Of a stretch of 64,000 bases of DNA, positions 7,351 to 16,846 are shown piece by piece (position 1 is the stretch's first letter; the number at the start of each line of letters is the position of its first letter). Source of the stretch: CAVTJX01 sp963735175. Lineage in GTDB: Bacteria > Electryoneota > RPQS01. Under the pieces are notes generated by a model that saw only the letters and a program-made list of their open reading frames with translations, made no database searches and was not told the origin of the DNA. The position numbers were made by a program, and so were the translations under genes. Location: positions 62,001-126,000 of the forward strand of contig CAVTJX010000017.1 in the NCBI GenBank assembly GCA_963735175.1, read 5' to 3'.

Positions 7351-9042
7351 TTACTTGGACTTGTTCAATTGACTGAATTTTTCGCAGCCGTCTTTGTTGC
7401 CAAGGTTGCAGGCGCGCTGGTAGGCGTTCTTCGCCTTCTGCACGTTGTCCTTGTTGTTCGAATCGGAGAAATAGTAACTGTCGCCCAGAGAGAGCCACAG
7501 GTCGCCATTGGAGGGGCAACTCTTGACGGCGGACTGCAGCGCGCCCACCGCTTCCTGATAGCGTTCGGCCTTGAGGTACATGTAGGCGTAAAGGCCATGA
7601 CCGTCGCACCAGTCGGGCTTGTAGGCGAGCATTGTCTTCATCGCCTCGCGGGCTCCGCCGGCATTGCCGGTCTCCAGGAGTGCGTTGGCATAGGCGCCGG
7701 CGAATTTATCGAGAAACTTATCGCGCACGGTTGTCAGCGAATCGCCCGGCGTTCGAGGCGCGGTCCAGCTCATGGCGTCATAACGCGGGCGTAACACCTC
7801 CGCCAGAGCCGCGTGGTCCTTCTTGCGCTGCAACGCGCTCACCAGCCGGCCGAATTCCGCGTCGTCCCCCGGCGTCAACGCCAATTGCTTGCGGGAATAC
7901 CAGGCGCTGGAGTCGAAATTGCCAAGTTTGAACCAGGCGCGCGCCAATTGTCCGTTTACCGTCTGATTGGTCGAATCGAGCGCCTGCGCGGCGCGCGAGA
8001 AGACAATTGACGAATCCAGCAACGCCGGCTGTTTCCCGGTGGTATCCACCGCGGCGAGCTGGTAGAAGTACAATCCCTGCGTTGCCAGCGCCTCGACCAG
8101 CGCCGCTTTGGCTTCCACGTGGTCAGGACGAATCTCCAGTGCGCGGCGCAGTTCCCGTTCCGCGTCGCCGTAGCGATTCTGCTTCTGGGCTTTCGAAAAC
8201 TCCAGATAGCTCCGGCCCAGCAAGAAGTGCGACAGGAAGTGGTCGGGCCGTTTCGCGATCGCTTTTTCCAACTGCTTTGAAGCTTCGTCATAGCGGCGCG
8301 CGGCGAAGTACAACCGGCCGATCAGATAATCGACGGCCTTATTGTTCGGATCCTTCTCCTGCACCTGCTTGAACAGGTTCAGCGCCTCGTCGTACTTCTT
8401 CTGGTGCTGCAGCACAAGGCCGTATTCATACGCCAGCGCGGCGTTTCCCGGATCCAGAGCCCAGGCATCGGCGTAGTGTGTTTCCGCGAGGTCATAGACT
8501 CCTTTGTCTTCGTAGATCCCGGCCAGAATTTGCGGGTAGAGCGGATTCTTCGGATTCTTGGCTGTGGCGCTGGCGACGGCTTTTGTCGCCTCGGCAATAT
8601 TGCCCTGACTGGCGAAAATCATTCCGCGCGCGACCTTGATTTCGTCGAATTTGCCCTTGGCGTCCCTGGCTTCGGCAGTCGCGACCACTCGTTCAGCATT
8701 GGTCCCGTCGTTCTTGCGAAGATAATAACGCGTCAGGGTCAGGACCGATATGGGTTGTTTCGGATTGAGGTCAACCGCTTTCTCAAAACTCTGGACCGCC
8801 TGCGCCGTGTCGCCGAGCGCGAATTGCGCTTCTCCGAGGAGTGTCCAGGCGCCATCGTCCTTCGCGTCCTCATGGACCGCCTGTTGCGCCAGTGTGGCGG
8901 CTTGTTCCCATTCGCTGTGCTTCGCCGCCTCGCGCGCCTGATCCAGAGTAGCACTGGGTTTGGCGGCAACCATGGAGACAAAAAGCCCGATACCCAAAAG
9001 CAGGGTAAACGGCAGAATTCGATGTTTAACTTGTACGTTCAC
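7351..9042 (-). CDS. Secreted TPR-repeat protein
   Basis: The product of about 563 residues has a signal peptide (VKHRILPFTLLLGIGLFVSMVAA) followed by at least ten tetratricopeptide repeats, for example WTLLGEAQFALGDTAQAVQS and LAYEYGLVLQHQKKYDEALN. It should be a periplasmic scaffold. I start it at the GTG at 9042: the longer frame to 9156 would begin inside the predicted promoter, and the GTG leads straight into a signal peptide. It ends about 70 bases before exbB and is on the same strand. TPR proteins commonly accompany TonB/ExbBD and PstS-like genes in the FCB group. The partner is unknown. Confidence 0.8.
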   Translation of the reverse strand: MNVQVKHRILPFTLLLGIGLFVSMVAAKPSATLDQAREAAKHSEWEQAATLAQQAVHEDAKDDGAWTLLGEAQFALGDTAQAVQSFEKAVDLNPKQPISVLTLTRYYLRKNDGTNAERVVATAEARDAKGKFDEIKVARGMIFASQGNIAEATKAVASATAKNPKNPLYPQILAGIYEDKGVYDLAETHYADAWALDPGNAALAYEYGLVLQHQKKYDEALNLFKQVQEKDPNNKAVDYLIGRLYFAARRYDEASKQLEKAIAKRPDHFLSHFLLGRSYLEFSKAQKQNRYGDAERELRRALEIRPDHVEAKAALVEALATQGLYFYQLAAVDTTGKQPALLDSSIVFSRAAQALDSTNQTVNGQLARAWFKLGNFDSSAWYSRKQLALTPGDDAEFGRLVSALQRKKDHAALAEVLRPRYDAMSWTAPRTPGDSLTTVRDKFLDKFAGAYANALLETGNAGGAREAMKTMLAYKPDWCDGHGLYAYMYLKAERYQEAVGALQSAVKSCPSNGDLWLSLGDSYYFSDSNNKDNVQKAKNAYQRACNLGNKDGCEKFSQLNKSK

Positions 9043-9127
9043 GTGAGTTCGTGCCCGGATTGAGAAAGAAAATTGCAGGCTGCAAAGGGGAAGGAGCCAA
9101 AACGCAGACAATCGTTTAGAATATGGA

Positions 9128-9156
9128 AATATAGAAAACAGCGCCCAAAAGAGCAA
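9128..9156 (-). promoter_or_regulatory. Promoter of the TPR gene / TonB cluster
   Basis: On the reverse strand TTGCTC (9151-9156) and TATATT (9128-9133) are separated by 17 bases. Transcription would begin near 9121, giving a leader of about 80 bases to the GTG at 9042. Confidence 0.6.
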
Positions 9157-9280
9157 GGAAATTTGTGAGTTTCCGCACCCGTTTCCACCTTCCCAGAGAT
9201 TGCGAAAGATCGGGCGTCAGAGCATCCATCTTCCCATGAAACTAGACGTATTCCTTGATTATAAGAAACTTAGCGAGACG

Positions 9281-10897
9281 CTACCGGCGCTGATCATCCT
9301 GGAGTAGCCGGGCATCCATCCGGCCAGCCTGATCAAAGAGGGCAATCGCCGTAGTTACTTGTGGATCCGACTGAATCCGGACCAAGTGGTACAGGTTACG
9401 ATCATTGAAGAGCACGCTGGCCAATTCGGCCTTGACATTCGAGCGCGTGAAGTCGAGATCCTTCTCCCAGTCTTTGTCATCGATCTCCACCTTGTGCTCC
9501 TTGCCCAGCGCCTTAAGGGCAGCCAACATGGAGTCCGTCAACTGAAAATCGGTCAGGAAGCGGTCAAAGTTTTTGCCCAGTTCCGGATGCTTAGCGGCAT
9601 AGTCCGTCGCGTATTCGAAGTACAGCCGTTGGCTCAGGAAGCGGGCGGTGGTGGCGGTGCCCCTCATCGAACGAACCGTGCTGTCGGGCGTGATGCCGCC
9701 GCCGCCAAAGACGACGCGGCCGCCATCGGTATGGAAGACTTCACGCGGCGTCGTATCCGCCGGAGCGCCGCCTTCCCTGGCCAGGTCCTCCGGATCCTCC
9801 ATGCCTTCCAACAGGTATTCGGCTACGCCTTTGTCGTAGGGACGCTGAATCAGACGGCCCGACGGTGTGTAGTAACGCGCCGTGGTGATGCGGACGGCGG
9901 AACCATCAGGCAGTGGGTAGGGCGTTTGCACGAGGCCCTTGCCGAACGAGATTTCACCCACCACCAGACCCCGGTCATGATCCTGAATCGCGCCGGAGAC
10001 GATTTCCGACGCCGAAGCGCTGCCATGATTGATAAGCACGACCAACGGCATGTCGTATTTGGCGCCCCGGCCCGTGGAACGGAATTCCTGGTTCGAGTGC
10101 GGCGTGCGGCCCTTGGTGAAGACAATCATCATGTCTTTTTTCGGCAGGAACAGATCCGCCACCTTCCAGGCCTGATCGAGGAAGCCGCCCGGATTCGCGC
10201 GCAGGTCCAACAGCAGACGCTTCATGCCCAGCCCCTGCAGACTGTCGAGCGCGGCTTCCATTTCGTGATCAGTCGTTGCCGTGAACTGATTGATGCGGAT
10301 GTACCCCGTCTGCTTATCGGGCATCATCAGCGCCGCGCCCACGGAATAAATGGGAATGGTATCGCGCTTGATCGTGAATTCCAACGCTTCGTCAATGCCC
10401 GGACGGGAAATGGTCACATCCACCGTCGTGCCCTTAGGCCCGCGCAGTTTTTCGAAAACTTCGTCGTTGGAGATTCCGTAAGCGGTGACGCCGTTGATCT
10501 TGATGATCCGGTCGCCGGCCCGGATGCCGAGTTTGTCGGCGGGCGTGCCGGGCACGGGCGAAACTACGGTCAGCCATTTGTTTTGAATGCTGAAGGTGAT
10601 GCCGATGCCTTCGAATTCACCTTTGAACTGCTCCTGGATGCGCTTCTGATCCTCGGCGGGAATGTAAACGGAGTGCGGGTCGAGTTCCTCGAGCATGCCG
10701 CGAATCGCGCCTTCTAGCATCTTCGACGCGTCGGGCTCGTCGACATAGTTGTCCCGCACAGTACGCAAGACGGAGTTCAGCTTCACGAGCTGCATGTTCA
10801 CATTGTCATTGTCGGCCCACAGTGTGGGTCCCCAGAGCAGCAGTCCGCCCGCCGTCGCGGCCACGAGCAACGTGCCCATCAGCATGCGCACTTTCAT
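9281..10897 (-). CDS. Carboxy-terminal processing (S41) protease with PDZ domain
   Basis: This 538-residue CtpA/Prc-type serine protease has a signal anchor (residues 1-28) and an N-terminal helical region with LDPHSVYIPAEDQ. A PDZ domain (about 90-175, GIGITFSIQNKWLTVVSPV, then GDRIIKINGV) and the S41 catalytic core follow. The nucleophile is the Ser in GSASASEIVSGA and the general base is the Lys in GEISFGKGLVQT. It acts in the periplasm on protein C-termini or lipoproteins. The start overlaps the stop of the nucleotidyltransferase gene by four bases (ATGA), placing it last in the obg-dprA operon. The frame is intact and the length is normal. Confidence 0.92.
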   Translation of the reverse strand: MKVRMLMGTLLVAATAGGLLLWGPTLWADNDNVNMQLVKLNSVLRTVRDNYVDEPDASKMLEGAIRGMLEELDPHSVYIPAEDQKRIQEQFKGEFEGIGITFSIQNKWLTVVSPVPGTPADKLGIRAGDRIIKINGVTAYGISNDEVFEKLRGPKGTTVDVTISRPGIDEALEFTIKRDTIPIYSVGAALMMPDKQTGYIRINQFTATTDHEMEAALDSLQGLGMKRLLLDLRANPGGFLDQAWKVADLFLPKKDMMIVFTKGRTPHSNQEFRSTGRGAKYDMPLVVLINHGSASASEIVSGAIQDHDRGLVVGEISFGKGLVQTPYPLPDGSAVRITTARYYTPSGRLIQRPYDKGVAEYLLEGMEDPEDLAREGGAPADTTPREVFHTDGGRVVFGGGGITPDSTVRSMRGTATTARFLSQRLYFEYATDYAAKHPELGKNFDRFLTDFQLTDSMLAALKALGKEHKVEIDDKDWEKDLDFTRSNVKAELASVLFNDRNLYHLVRIQSDPQVTTAIALFDQAGRMDARLLQDDQRR

Positions 10898-12262
10898 CTC
10901 GACTCCATCTCCCGGTTAACGGTTTCCGCGTACTCGCGTCGCAGAAGCTTTACCTCGTGCTCGGTCAGGTTCTGGTCCCGTCGCGGCATGGTGATCCGCG
11001 CCGTCGCCAGCGTGCGCTCGAGGGGCGGATATTCAAATCCTGCCGCGCCGCCCCAGGCGAAACTGGGGATCGACCGCGGAGGGTATCCCGCTCCGTAGAC
11101 GTTGGCCGCCACGCCGACCACCGTCCCCGTATTAAACATCGTATCGATGCCGGTCTTCATATGATCGCCGGCCATCAGACCGACGAACTGCCGTCCCGTC
11201 GCTATCAATTGCCCGGACAGCATCACTTTCACGTCGGAATAATCGTTCTTTAAATTCGAAGTGCGGGTATCGGCTCCGAGATTCACCCACTGGCCGAGAA
11301 TGCTGTTTCCGAGAAATCCTTCGTGCTGCTTGTTGACGTAGCTTTGCAGGATCGATTCGGAAATTTCCCCCGCCACACGGCAGTGATCGCCCAGCGCACA
11401 GCCGTGGTAGAAGCGCGCCCCCGCTTTTACGCGGCAATGCGAGCCGATATAGAGCGGTCCTTCAAGATAGGTGTGCGGTTCGACGTCGGTCTGGCTGCCA
11501 ATCCAGATCGGACCGGCATGGTTGCCCAAAACGACGCCCGGCATTAGTCGAGTCTGTGCGCCGATGAACACCGGAAAACCCGCCGTACGGTCGGTTAGAT
11601 GTACGCCCACCGGTAATTCGCGGAGCGTGTGCGCGCCCATGAGTTCCGTGTTCGAACGCATATCAGGCATTAACTGGATGCGCAGGATTTCCTGATTATG
11701 CGCCATGATAATCCCAAGTATAGCGGGCATAGCGCAATTCCCAACCCTCGAGAAATGCACCGCTCCTGATCTCTTGAACGAGGCTGGCGTTGAAATCGTT
11801 TCCCCCAACCGCCAAGAGTTTCTGAGCTTGCGAACCCCTCACCCGAGCCCATAAAACCCGTCCGTCGGCATCGGCATAGCTCGTGGGGAGCGTCTGCGCC
11901 GCGGGATCGGATTTCCATAGGGCAATCAGCCGGCCGTTAAGAAAGAGGGTATCCGCTTCAGGATCAAAAAGATCATCCTCCCGACCCGCCAACTCAAAAG
12001 CGCGACCGTGAAGCTGGGGACGGGGTCGGAAGAGCAGATTTAGACTGGTTTTATCGAAGCTGCTCAGCCAGCGACGCAGACATCCCGCGCCACAGCGTAT
12101 TTCCCAGGATGGCCGCATCACGGCCAGTGGGAAGAGCTCCCTGGCGGTGCGATCATCCTCGAAGAGCACCACATTACAGCCAGTGAACAGCTCAACCGGC
12201 ACCAGCCTGCGGGCAACATCAAGCTCGGACAAAGTACTTCCCCGGAAGTTGTTTGACAGCAC
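10894..12262 (-). CDS. Putative sugar nucleotidyltransferase with GlmU-like left-handed beta-helix (one frameshift)
   Basis: The N-terminal half has the NTP_transf_4-type opening NVVLFEDDRTARELFPLAV and RPSWEIRCG. The C-terminal half (LMPDMRSNTELMGAHTLREL, then hexapeptide repeats such as IGAQTRLMPGVVLGNHAGPI and GDHMKTGIDTMFNTGTVVG) forms a GlmU-like acyl/nucleotidyl beta-helix. The two halves are in different frames, joined near 11705 at ARYTWD/IMAHNQ. Removing one base of GGGATTATC restores WD-IMAHNQ and about 455 residues. The first start (GTG 12262) overlaps dprA by 44 bases; a later GTG nearer NVVLFEDD is possible. The exact sugar substrate is unknown. It overlaps the protease gene by four bases. 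Confidence 0.75.
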
Positions 12263-13331
12263 CTTTTAATTCCAGCAATAACAACTGACCCAATGCCTCT
12301 CCCACAGGCAAGGCCAACTTCTCGGCAAGGGCGTCTATATGCTGGGCTTCGGTCGCGTCCAGCAGCGCATACAACGCCGTTTCCGCCGTGGTCAGAACCA
12401 GACTTTCCTGCTTCGCTTTCCGGGCGGCGGGGGTGCGCAATTGCAGCAGTTGTAGAATGTCGTCGGTAGTTTCGATGAGGGCGGCCCCGGTCTTGATTAA
12501 CCGATGACAACCTGCGGCTTTGGGATTAGTCACTGCACCAGGAACGGCTGCCACGTCACGGTTGTATTCGCCGGAGAGTAGCGCAGTAATCAGCGCGCCG
12601 GAGCGTTCCCCGGCCTCGATCACGAGCGTGGCGCGGGCCAACCCGGCGATGATGCGATTTCGCTGGGGAAAGTGGTGCCGATCCGGTGCGGTTTCCAGCG
12701 GATACTCGGAAACGAGCGCCCCGTCGGCGGCAAGAATGCGGTGCGCGAGTCCGGTGTGTACAGGCGGATAGACACGATCCACGCCGCAACCGAAGACCGC
12801 TTCGGTGGCAAGTTCGACTTCGAGCGCCGCTTCGTGCGCAAAACCATCGATGCCCGAAGCTAAACCGGAGACAATCGTGAGGCCGCTGCCGCGCAAGCCG
12901 CGGATCAAATCCTGCGTCACGCGTTTACCATAAGCCGTCGCGCCGCGAGTGCCCACTACAGCAAGACGTTTGGTGGCGGCGGGGAGATTCCCACGAATGA
13001 ACAGCGCTGCCGGTGCGTCATGTTCAAGTTCGCGCAGCAGCGGCGGATAATCGTCGTCCCAATACGTCCGCACCTCCACTCCACCCGCCAGCGCTTTCTC
13101 CAGCCGTTCCTGGCCGATCTGGCCGTCGGCGCGCGCCGCGTGTAGCCGGCTCAGAATCGCGGCGGACATGCGCGGGACACGGGCCAGTTTCTCGTCCGAG
13201 GCATCAAAGACGGCCTGAGCCGATTTGCAGTGCTCCACCAGGCGCAACACCGTCCCGGACCCGATCCCGTCAATGGCAAGCAGGTTCAGCACCGCCACTT
13301 TCTCGGCATTCAGAACAGTGTCGACGGTCAT
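12219..13331 (-). CDS. dprA: DNA-processing protein DprA (Smf)
   Basis: DprA protects incoming single-stranded DNA and loads RecA during natural transformation. The 370-residue protein has an N-terminal helical/HhH region and the Rossmann-like DprA core (LAVVGTRGATAYG, GLTIVSGLASGIDGFAHEAA, FPQRNRIIAGLARATLVIE, RSGALITA). A C-terminal winged-helix-like segment follows. The ATG at 13331 overlaps the obg stop (ATGA), which decides the start; the longer frame to 13481 lies inside obg. A complete type IV pilus locus elsewhere in this window could provide DNA uptake, but no comEC or comEA is seen here. Confidence 0.92.
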   Translation of the reverse strand: MTVDTVLNAEKVAVLNLLAIDGIGSGTVLRLVEHCKSAQAVFDASDEKLARVPRMSAAILSRLHAARADGQIGQERLEKALAGGVEVRTYWDDDYPPLLRELEHDAPAALFIRGNLPAATKRLAVVGTRGATAYGKRVTQDLIRGLRGSGLTIVSGLASGIDGFAHEAALEVELATEAVFGCGVDRVYPPVHTGLAHRILAADGALVSEYPLETAPDRHHFPQRNRIIAGLARATLVIEAGERSGALITALLSGEYNRDVAAVPGAVTNPKAAGCHRLIKTGAALIETTDDILQLLQLRTPAARKAKQESLVLTTAETALYALLDATEAQHIDALAEKLALPVGEALGQLLLLELKGAVKQLPGKYFVRA

Positions 13332-14356
13332 GGTTCGTCGTCCTCCCCGACAATTTTCGGCAGTTTCTCGGTCGGCGAGCGGAAGAATTCCGGCACAGGC
13401 GCATCCAGCAGCAGCTTCCATAATCGCTGCACGAGTTCCGGCAACCCTTGGTTCGTCGCGGAAGAAATTTTCATTTTCCACAACGTGCTTTTCGGTGCGG
13501 GTTCGTCGCCCAGCAAATCAACCTTCGACAGCACGACCAGGCTGGGCCGTTTAGCCAGATCCGGATTCCACTTCTTCAGTTCGGCCTTGAGCACGCGCAA
13601 GTCCGCCTTCGGATCCGTGCTTGTCGCGTCAATCAGAAAAAGCAGTACGCGTGTGCGTTCGATATGCCGCAGGAAATCGAAACCTAAGCCCTTGCCTTCA
13701 GACGCGCCTTCAATCAGGCCGGGAATATCGGCGAGGACAAAGTTGGTGTATTCGCTGGGGCGCACAATTCCAAGATTGGGGTGCAGCGTGGTAAACGGAT
13801 AGGGCGCGATTTTGGGCTGCGCCGCGGTCAGCACCGACAGCAGCGTAGATTTGCCCGCGTTGGGCAAACCGACCAGGCCGACATCCGCCATCAGCGCCAG
13901 CTCGAGTTGCAGTTCGCGCTCTTCCCCTTGCTGACCGGGGGTAGAACGGCGCGGGGCCCGCACGCGCGGGGTGGCGAATTCGGCATTGCCGCGACCGCCA
14001 TGACCGCCGGCGGCAACGGTAACGCGCTGGCCGGCTTCGGTCAAATCGGCGACGAGATCGCTGCCGTTGTAAACTCGGGTGCCGAGGGGAACTTTCACGA
14101 CAAGGTCACCGCCCGAGTGGCCCGAGCGCCGCGCGCCTTCGCCGTGATTTCCGCGATCGGCCGTGTAGCGTGTGCGGTAATGGAAATCAAGCAGCGTGTG
14201 CAGATGCGGGTCGGCTTCGAGGATCACCGATCCGCCCAGGCCGCCGTTGCCGCCGTCGGGACCGCCGCGCGGGACATAGGCTTCGCGGCGGAACGACACG
14301 CAGCCGTTGCCTCCGTCTCCGGCCTTTACATGGATTTTAGCGCGATCAATAAACAC
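13328..14356 (-). CDS. obg: GTPase Obg/CgtA
   Basis: This 342-residue protein has the glycine-rich Obg fold (VKAGDGGNGCVSFRREAYVP, residues 10-29) followed by the G domain. Visible G motifs are G1 GLPNAGKSTLL (about 167), the Walker B/G3 region ADIPGLIEGASEGKGLG, and G4 LSKVDLL. Obg is an essential cytoplasmic GTPase for 50S ribosome maturation and stress signalling. It is first in an operon with dprA, the nucleotidyltransferase and the S41 protease. The GTG start has no clear ribosome site. The C-terminal extension is short and acidic (VGEDDEP). The frame is intact. Confidence 0.95.
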   Translation of the reverse strand: MFIDRAKIHVKAGDGGNGCVSFRREAYVPRGGPDGGNGGLGGSVILEADPHLHTLLDFHYRTRYTADRGNHGEGARRSGHSGGDLVVKVPLGTRVYNGSDLVADLTEAGQRVTVAAGGHGGRGNAEFATPRVRAPRRSTPGQQGEERELQLELALMADVGLVGLPNAGKSTLLSVLTAAQPKIAPYPFTTLHPNLGIVRPSEYTNFVLADIPGLIEGASEGKGLGFDFLRHIERTRVLLFLIDATSTDPKADLRVLKAELKKWNPDLAKRPSLVVLSKVDLLGDEPAPKSTLWKMKISSATNQGLPELVQRLWKLLLDAPVPEFFRSPTEKLPKIVGEDDEP

Positions 14357-14464
14357 GTATGTAAAATACTCGCTATGGTCGTGGACGTGAAATGATGATT
14401 ACGCGGCACTGCGGCCGTTTTCATCCTTCATACTATTTACTTCATACTTTCGCCCCGATACCCA

Positions 14465-14498
14465 AAGGGCCAGGTGCCATTCTTAACACCTGGCCCTT
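14465..14498 (-). terminator. Hairpin downstream of the secreted BNR-like gene
   Basis: A perfect 12-bp stem AAGGGCCAGGTG/CACCTGGCCCTT with a 10-base loop lies about 75 bases past the stop at 14572. It has no strong T-run on the reverse strand (it continues TGGGTATC), so termination may be imperfect or factor-assisted. Confidence 0.5.
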
Positions 14499-14571
14499 CG
14501 GGCATAGGCAGCACTGTTCCGCGAAGCGAGATCTTGCCCGGAGCGGACAGGACGATGCCGGACGGACACAG

Positions 14572-16725
14572 TTACTTCATCAGGACCATCTTCAGCGACT
14601 GGCTGTGGCCATCCGCTTCGATGCGATAGACATACACGCCGCTGGCGAGGTTGGCGCCGTCGAACGCGATGTTCTGCGCGCCGGCCGACAGCAGCTTGTT
14701 ATTGAACAGCGTCGCTACTTCCTGTCCCATCACATTGAAGACCTTCAGCGTCACGAGCGCGTTGCGCGTGAGGTCAAACTGAATGTTCGTGACCGGGTTG
14801 AAGGGGTTCGGGTAGTTCTGGTAGAGGTGGAACGACTGCGGACGGAGGGTCGGCGCATTCGGATCCACCGCGCCGCCGCCACAGACTTCGATCCCTTCCG
14901 GATCCAACGTGTTAATCCGCCCGGGGAAGCCCGTCGAATCGCAATGGAACGGCACGTGGCCAGGGTCATGAATCGGCAGCGGGGAAATGTCGTTGATCGG
15001 AATGCGGCGATAAACCATCGGGCTCAGGGTCACGACGCCTTCGGCGGGATCCTGGATCGAGGTTCCACAGTCGCGGTCGATTTCGTAGGCCATCTGGAGA
15101 TAGCCGACGCCATCTTCGTACGTGATGCGATCGGCAACACTCGGATCACGCTCGCTGAGCGCTTCACCCGCCGGAGCCGGATTGCAGAAACCCGAATCGA
15201 TGGGCATGCCCGAGGTGGTGACGTTGGTGGAATCGCTCCACGAACGGCCGCAGTTGCGGGAGACGGCGACGAGAATGTCCGACATCGGCCAACCTTCGTC
15301 GGCATCTGAACGCTGTAACGGATCGTACCACTGGTACGCGCAATACAGGTAGCCGGTCATGTCATCAAGCGCCAGCGACGGACGCTGCGTCATGCGTTGC
15401 CACGCGCCAATGCTGTGGCCGCCTGCCATGTTGATCGGCCAGCAGACTTCGATCAACGAGTCCTGGACCGGCTTGAAACGCATCCCGGCAACGTGCGAAA
15501 ATTCGTCGGCATGAGGGCCTTCACTCCAATGCCAGATCTCCGAGAACCAGCGGCTGATGGTGCCTTCCCACGTCCAGTAATTCTGGGTGGTAAACGCCAC
15601 ATGCAGGTTGTCGTTGTTGTCAAACAGGGCGTCGCAGTCGGTGTAGACGCGGTTCGTGTCCTTGTTAGCCGTCGCCGTATCGTTGACGAAGGTCTGGAGG
15701 GAATCCACCCACATCTGCGGGAAGGTATCGAGCGCCGTGATAAAATGCGTGAGGTTGATATTCGCGCCCCAATTCTGACCGTCGTCCTCGGAAATCTTGT
15801 AGTAGAGGTCGTTGTTATACTGGGTGGCGTTGGTGTCGTTCAGGTTGTCGCGACTGTGCGACCAGACGATGGCGATACGGGTCGTGTTGCGCGAAGCGGC
15901 AATGATGGGGGCAATCACCATCGCCGTGTCGATCAATTCGAAACCGCCGCATGTAAGATCGTCCCATTCGATACCAATGCCCTGATCGCCGATCATGAAG
16001 GGCGTGCCGCGCGAATAATAAATGCGCTGCCAGTGGCCGGGATCGGGGCTGGCCGGGCTTTCCGTGGAAACCATATGGATGGTGCCGGCGGTGCTGACGG
16101 CCACCTTCGGCCAGACGATCTCAATCGGCGCACCGGCTTCCTGACAGCGGCCAGGCTGCGACGTGATGAAGGCGCCAAAGCGACGCTGGAAGTCCATGCC
16201 CGCTGAGGCATGGATTGTGGTTTCGCCATTCAGCCGCTCGTGGTAGGCGGGGTACGCCCAGCCGCCGGGAGTCACGGCCAACGTGGTATAACCCGCGCGC
16301 GGCGAGCTGTTTACCGCTACACCAGTGATGCTGCCGGACATGGTGATGAAACTCGTCGTCGCCGGATCCCAGCAGTTGTAATACACGTTACGGTTCTGGT
16401 CGTTCTGGTCTTCACCCTTGGTCCAGACCATATGCACATAACCGAGGCTGTCAACACCGATCATCTTGCCGACCGAGCCGTTGTGCTGGGCATCCCAATA
16501 GGTATCGCCCGCAACATATGCCGCGCCGGTGCTGTCCAGTGACGAGCTGAACGGCAGGGGCCGTGAAGGAGCGTAAGCACGATTCACCTGGGAATCGTGC
16601 GCGCCGCCGAAGATCGGCAGATTTTTCATCGGCGCCCGATCCACCGGTTTGCGAACGACGCCTGCCAGGGCGACTCCCGCCAACAGGATCACCATAAAAG
16701 CCCAAAATCCGAAACTTCTCCGCAT
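14572..16725 (-). CDS. Secreted BNR/sialidase-fold-like protein with C-terminal sorting domain
   Basis: The 717-residue product has a signal peptide (MRRSFGFWAFMVILLAGVALAG) and a large central region with BNR-like Asp-box motifs (SEDDGQNWG, SRNCGRSWSD), suggesting a beta-propeller. The C-terminal domain FHLYQNYPNPFNPVTNIQFD ... SLKMVLMK matches type IX-like sorting / FlgD-Ig domains. It should be exported and surface-attached or released. The ATG at 16725 is chosen for its ribosome site AAAGGAG and the signal peptide. Catalytic residues of sialidases cannot be confirmed, so an enzyme activity is not claimed. It sits between the pilD gene and obg. The frame is intact. Confidence 0.75.
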   Translation of the reverse strand: MRRSFGFWAFMVILLAGVALAGVVRKPVDRAPMKNLPIFGGAHDSQVNRAYAPSRPLPFSSSLDSTGAAYVAGDTYWDAQHNGSVGKMIGVDSLGYVHMVWTKGEDQNDQNRNVYYNCWDPATTSFITMSGSITGVAVNSSPRAGYTTLAVTPGGWAYPAYHERLNGETTIHASAGMDFQRRFGAFITSQPGRCQEAGAPIEIVWPKVAVSTAGTIHMVSTESPASPDPGHWQRIYYSRGTPFMIGDQGIGIEWDDLTCGGFELIDTAMVIAPIIAASRNTTRIAIVWSHSRDNLNDTNATQYNNDLYYKISEDDGQNWGANINLTHFITALDTFPQMWVDSLQTFVNDTATANKDTNRVYTDCDALFDNNDNLHVAFTTQNYWTWEGTISRWFSEIWHWSEGPHADEFSHVAGMRFKPVQDSLIEVCWPINMAGGHSIGAWQRMTQRPSLALDDMTGYLYCAYQWYDPLQRSDADEGWPMSDILVAVSRNCGRSWSDSTNVTTSGMPIDSGFCNPAPAGEALSERDPSVADRITYEDGVGYLQMAYEIDRDCGTSIQDPAEGVVTLSPMVYRRIPINDISPLPIHDPGHVPFHCDSTGFPGRINTLDPEGIEVCGGGAVDPNAPTLRPQSFHLYQNYPNPFNPVTNIQFDLTRNALVTLKVFNVMGQEVATLFNNKLLSAGAQNIAFDGANLASGVYVYRIEADGHSQSLKMVLMK

Positions 16726-16753
16726 GATCACTCCTTTAGATTTCCACCCGGCA

Positions 16754-16766
16754 GGGGAGTACTCCC
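16754..16766. repeat. Perfect palindrome in the leader of the secreted protein gene
   Basis: GGGAGTACTCCC (16755-16766) is a 12-base palindrome between the predicted promoter and the ribosome site of the gene starting at 16725, flanked by ACCCGG/CCGGGT. It could be an operator or an mRNA hairpin. Confidence 0.35.
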
Positions 16767-16812
16767 GGGTCCGTGAATGTTGCTGTCTGAGCCAGTCACT
16801 TAGTAGCACTAT

Positions 16813-16841
16813 AACTTAAGATACCCTCACTAAAAAGTCAA
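16813..16841 (-). promoter_or_regulatory. Promoter of the secreted BNR-like protein gene
   Basis: On the reverse strand TTGACT (16836-16841) is followed after 17 bases by TAAGTT (16813-16818). The -35 box is good and the -10 box is weak. The leader would be about 80 bases and contains the palindrome at 16755-16766. Confidence 0.45.
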
Positions 16842-16846
16842 GTATT

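Noticed and set aside
9359..10717. Long plus-strand open frame of 452 codons
   Set aside because: It is antisense to the intact S41 protease, His/Arg/Val-rich and without motifs; G+C-rich codon bias opens the opposite frame.
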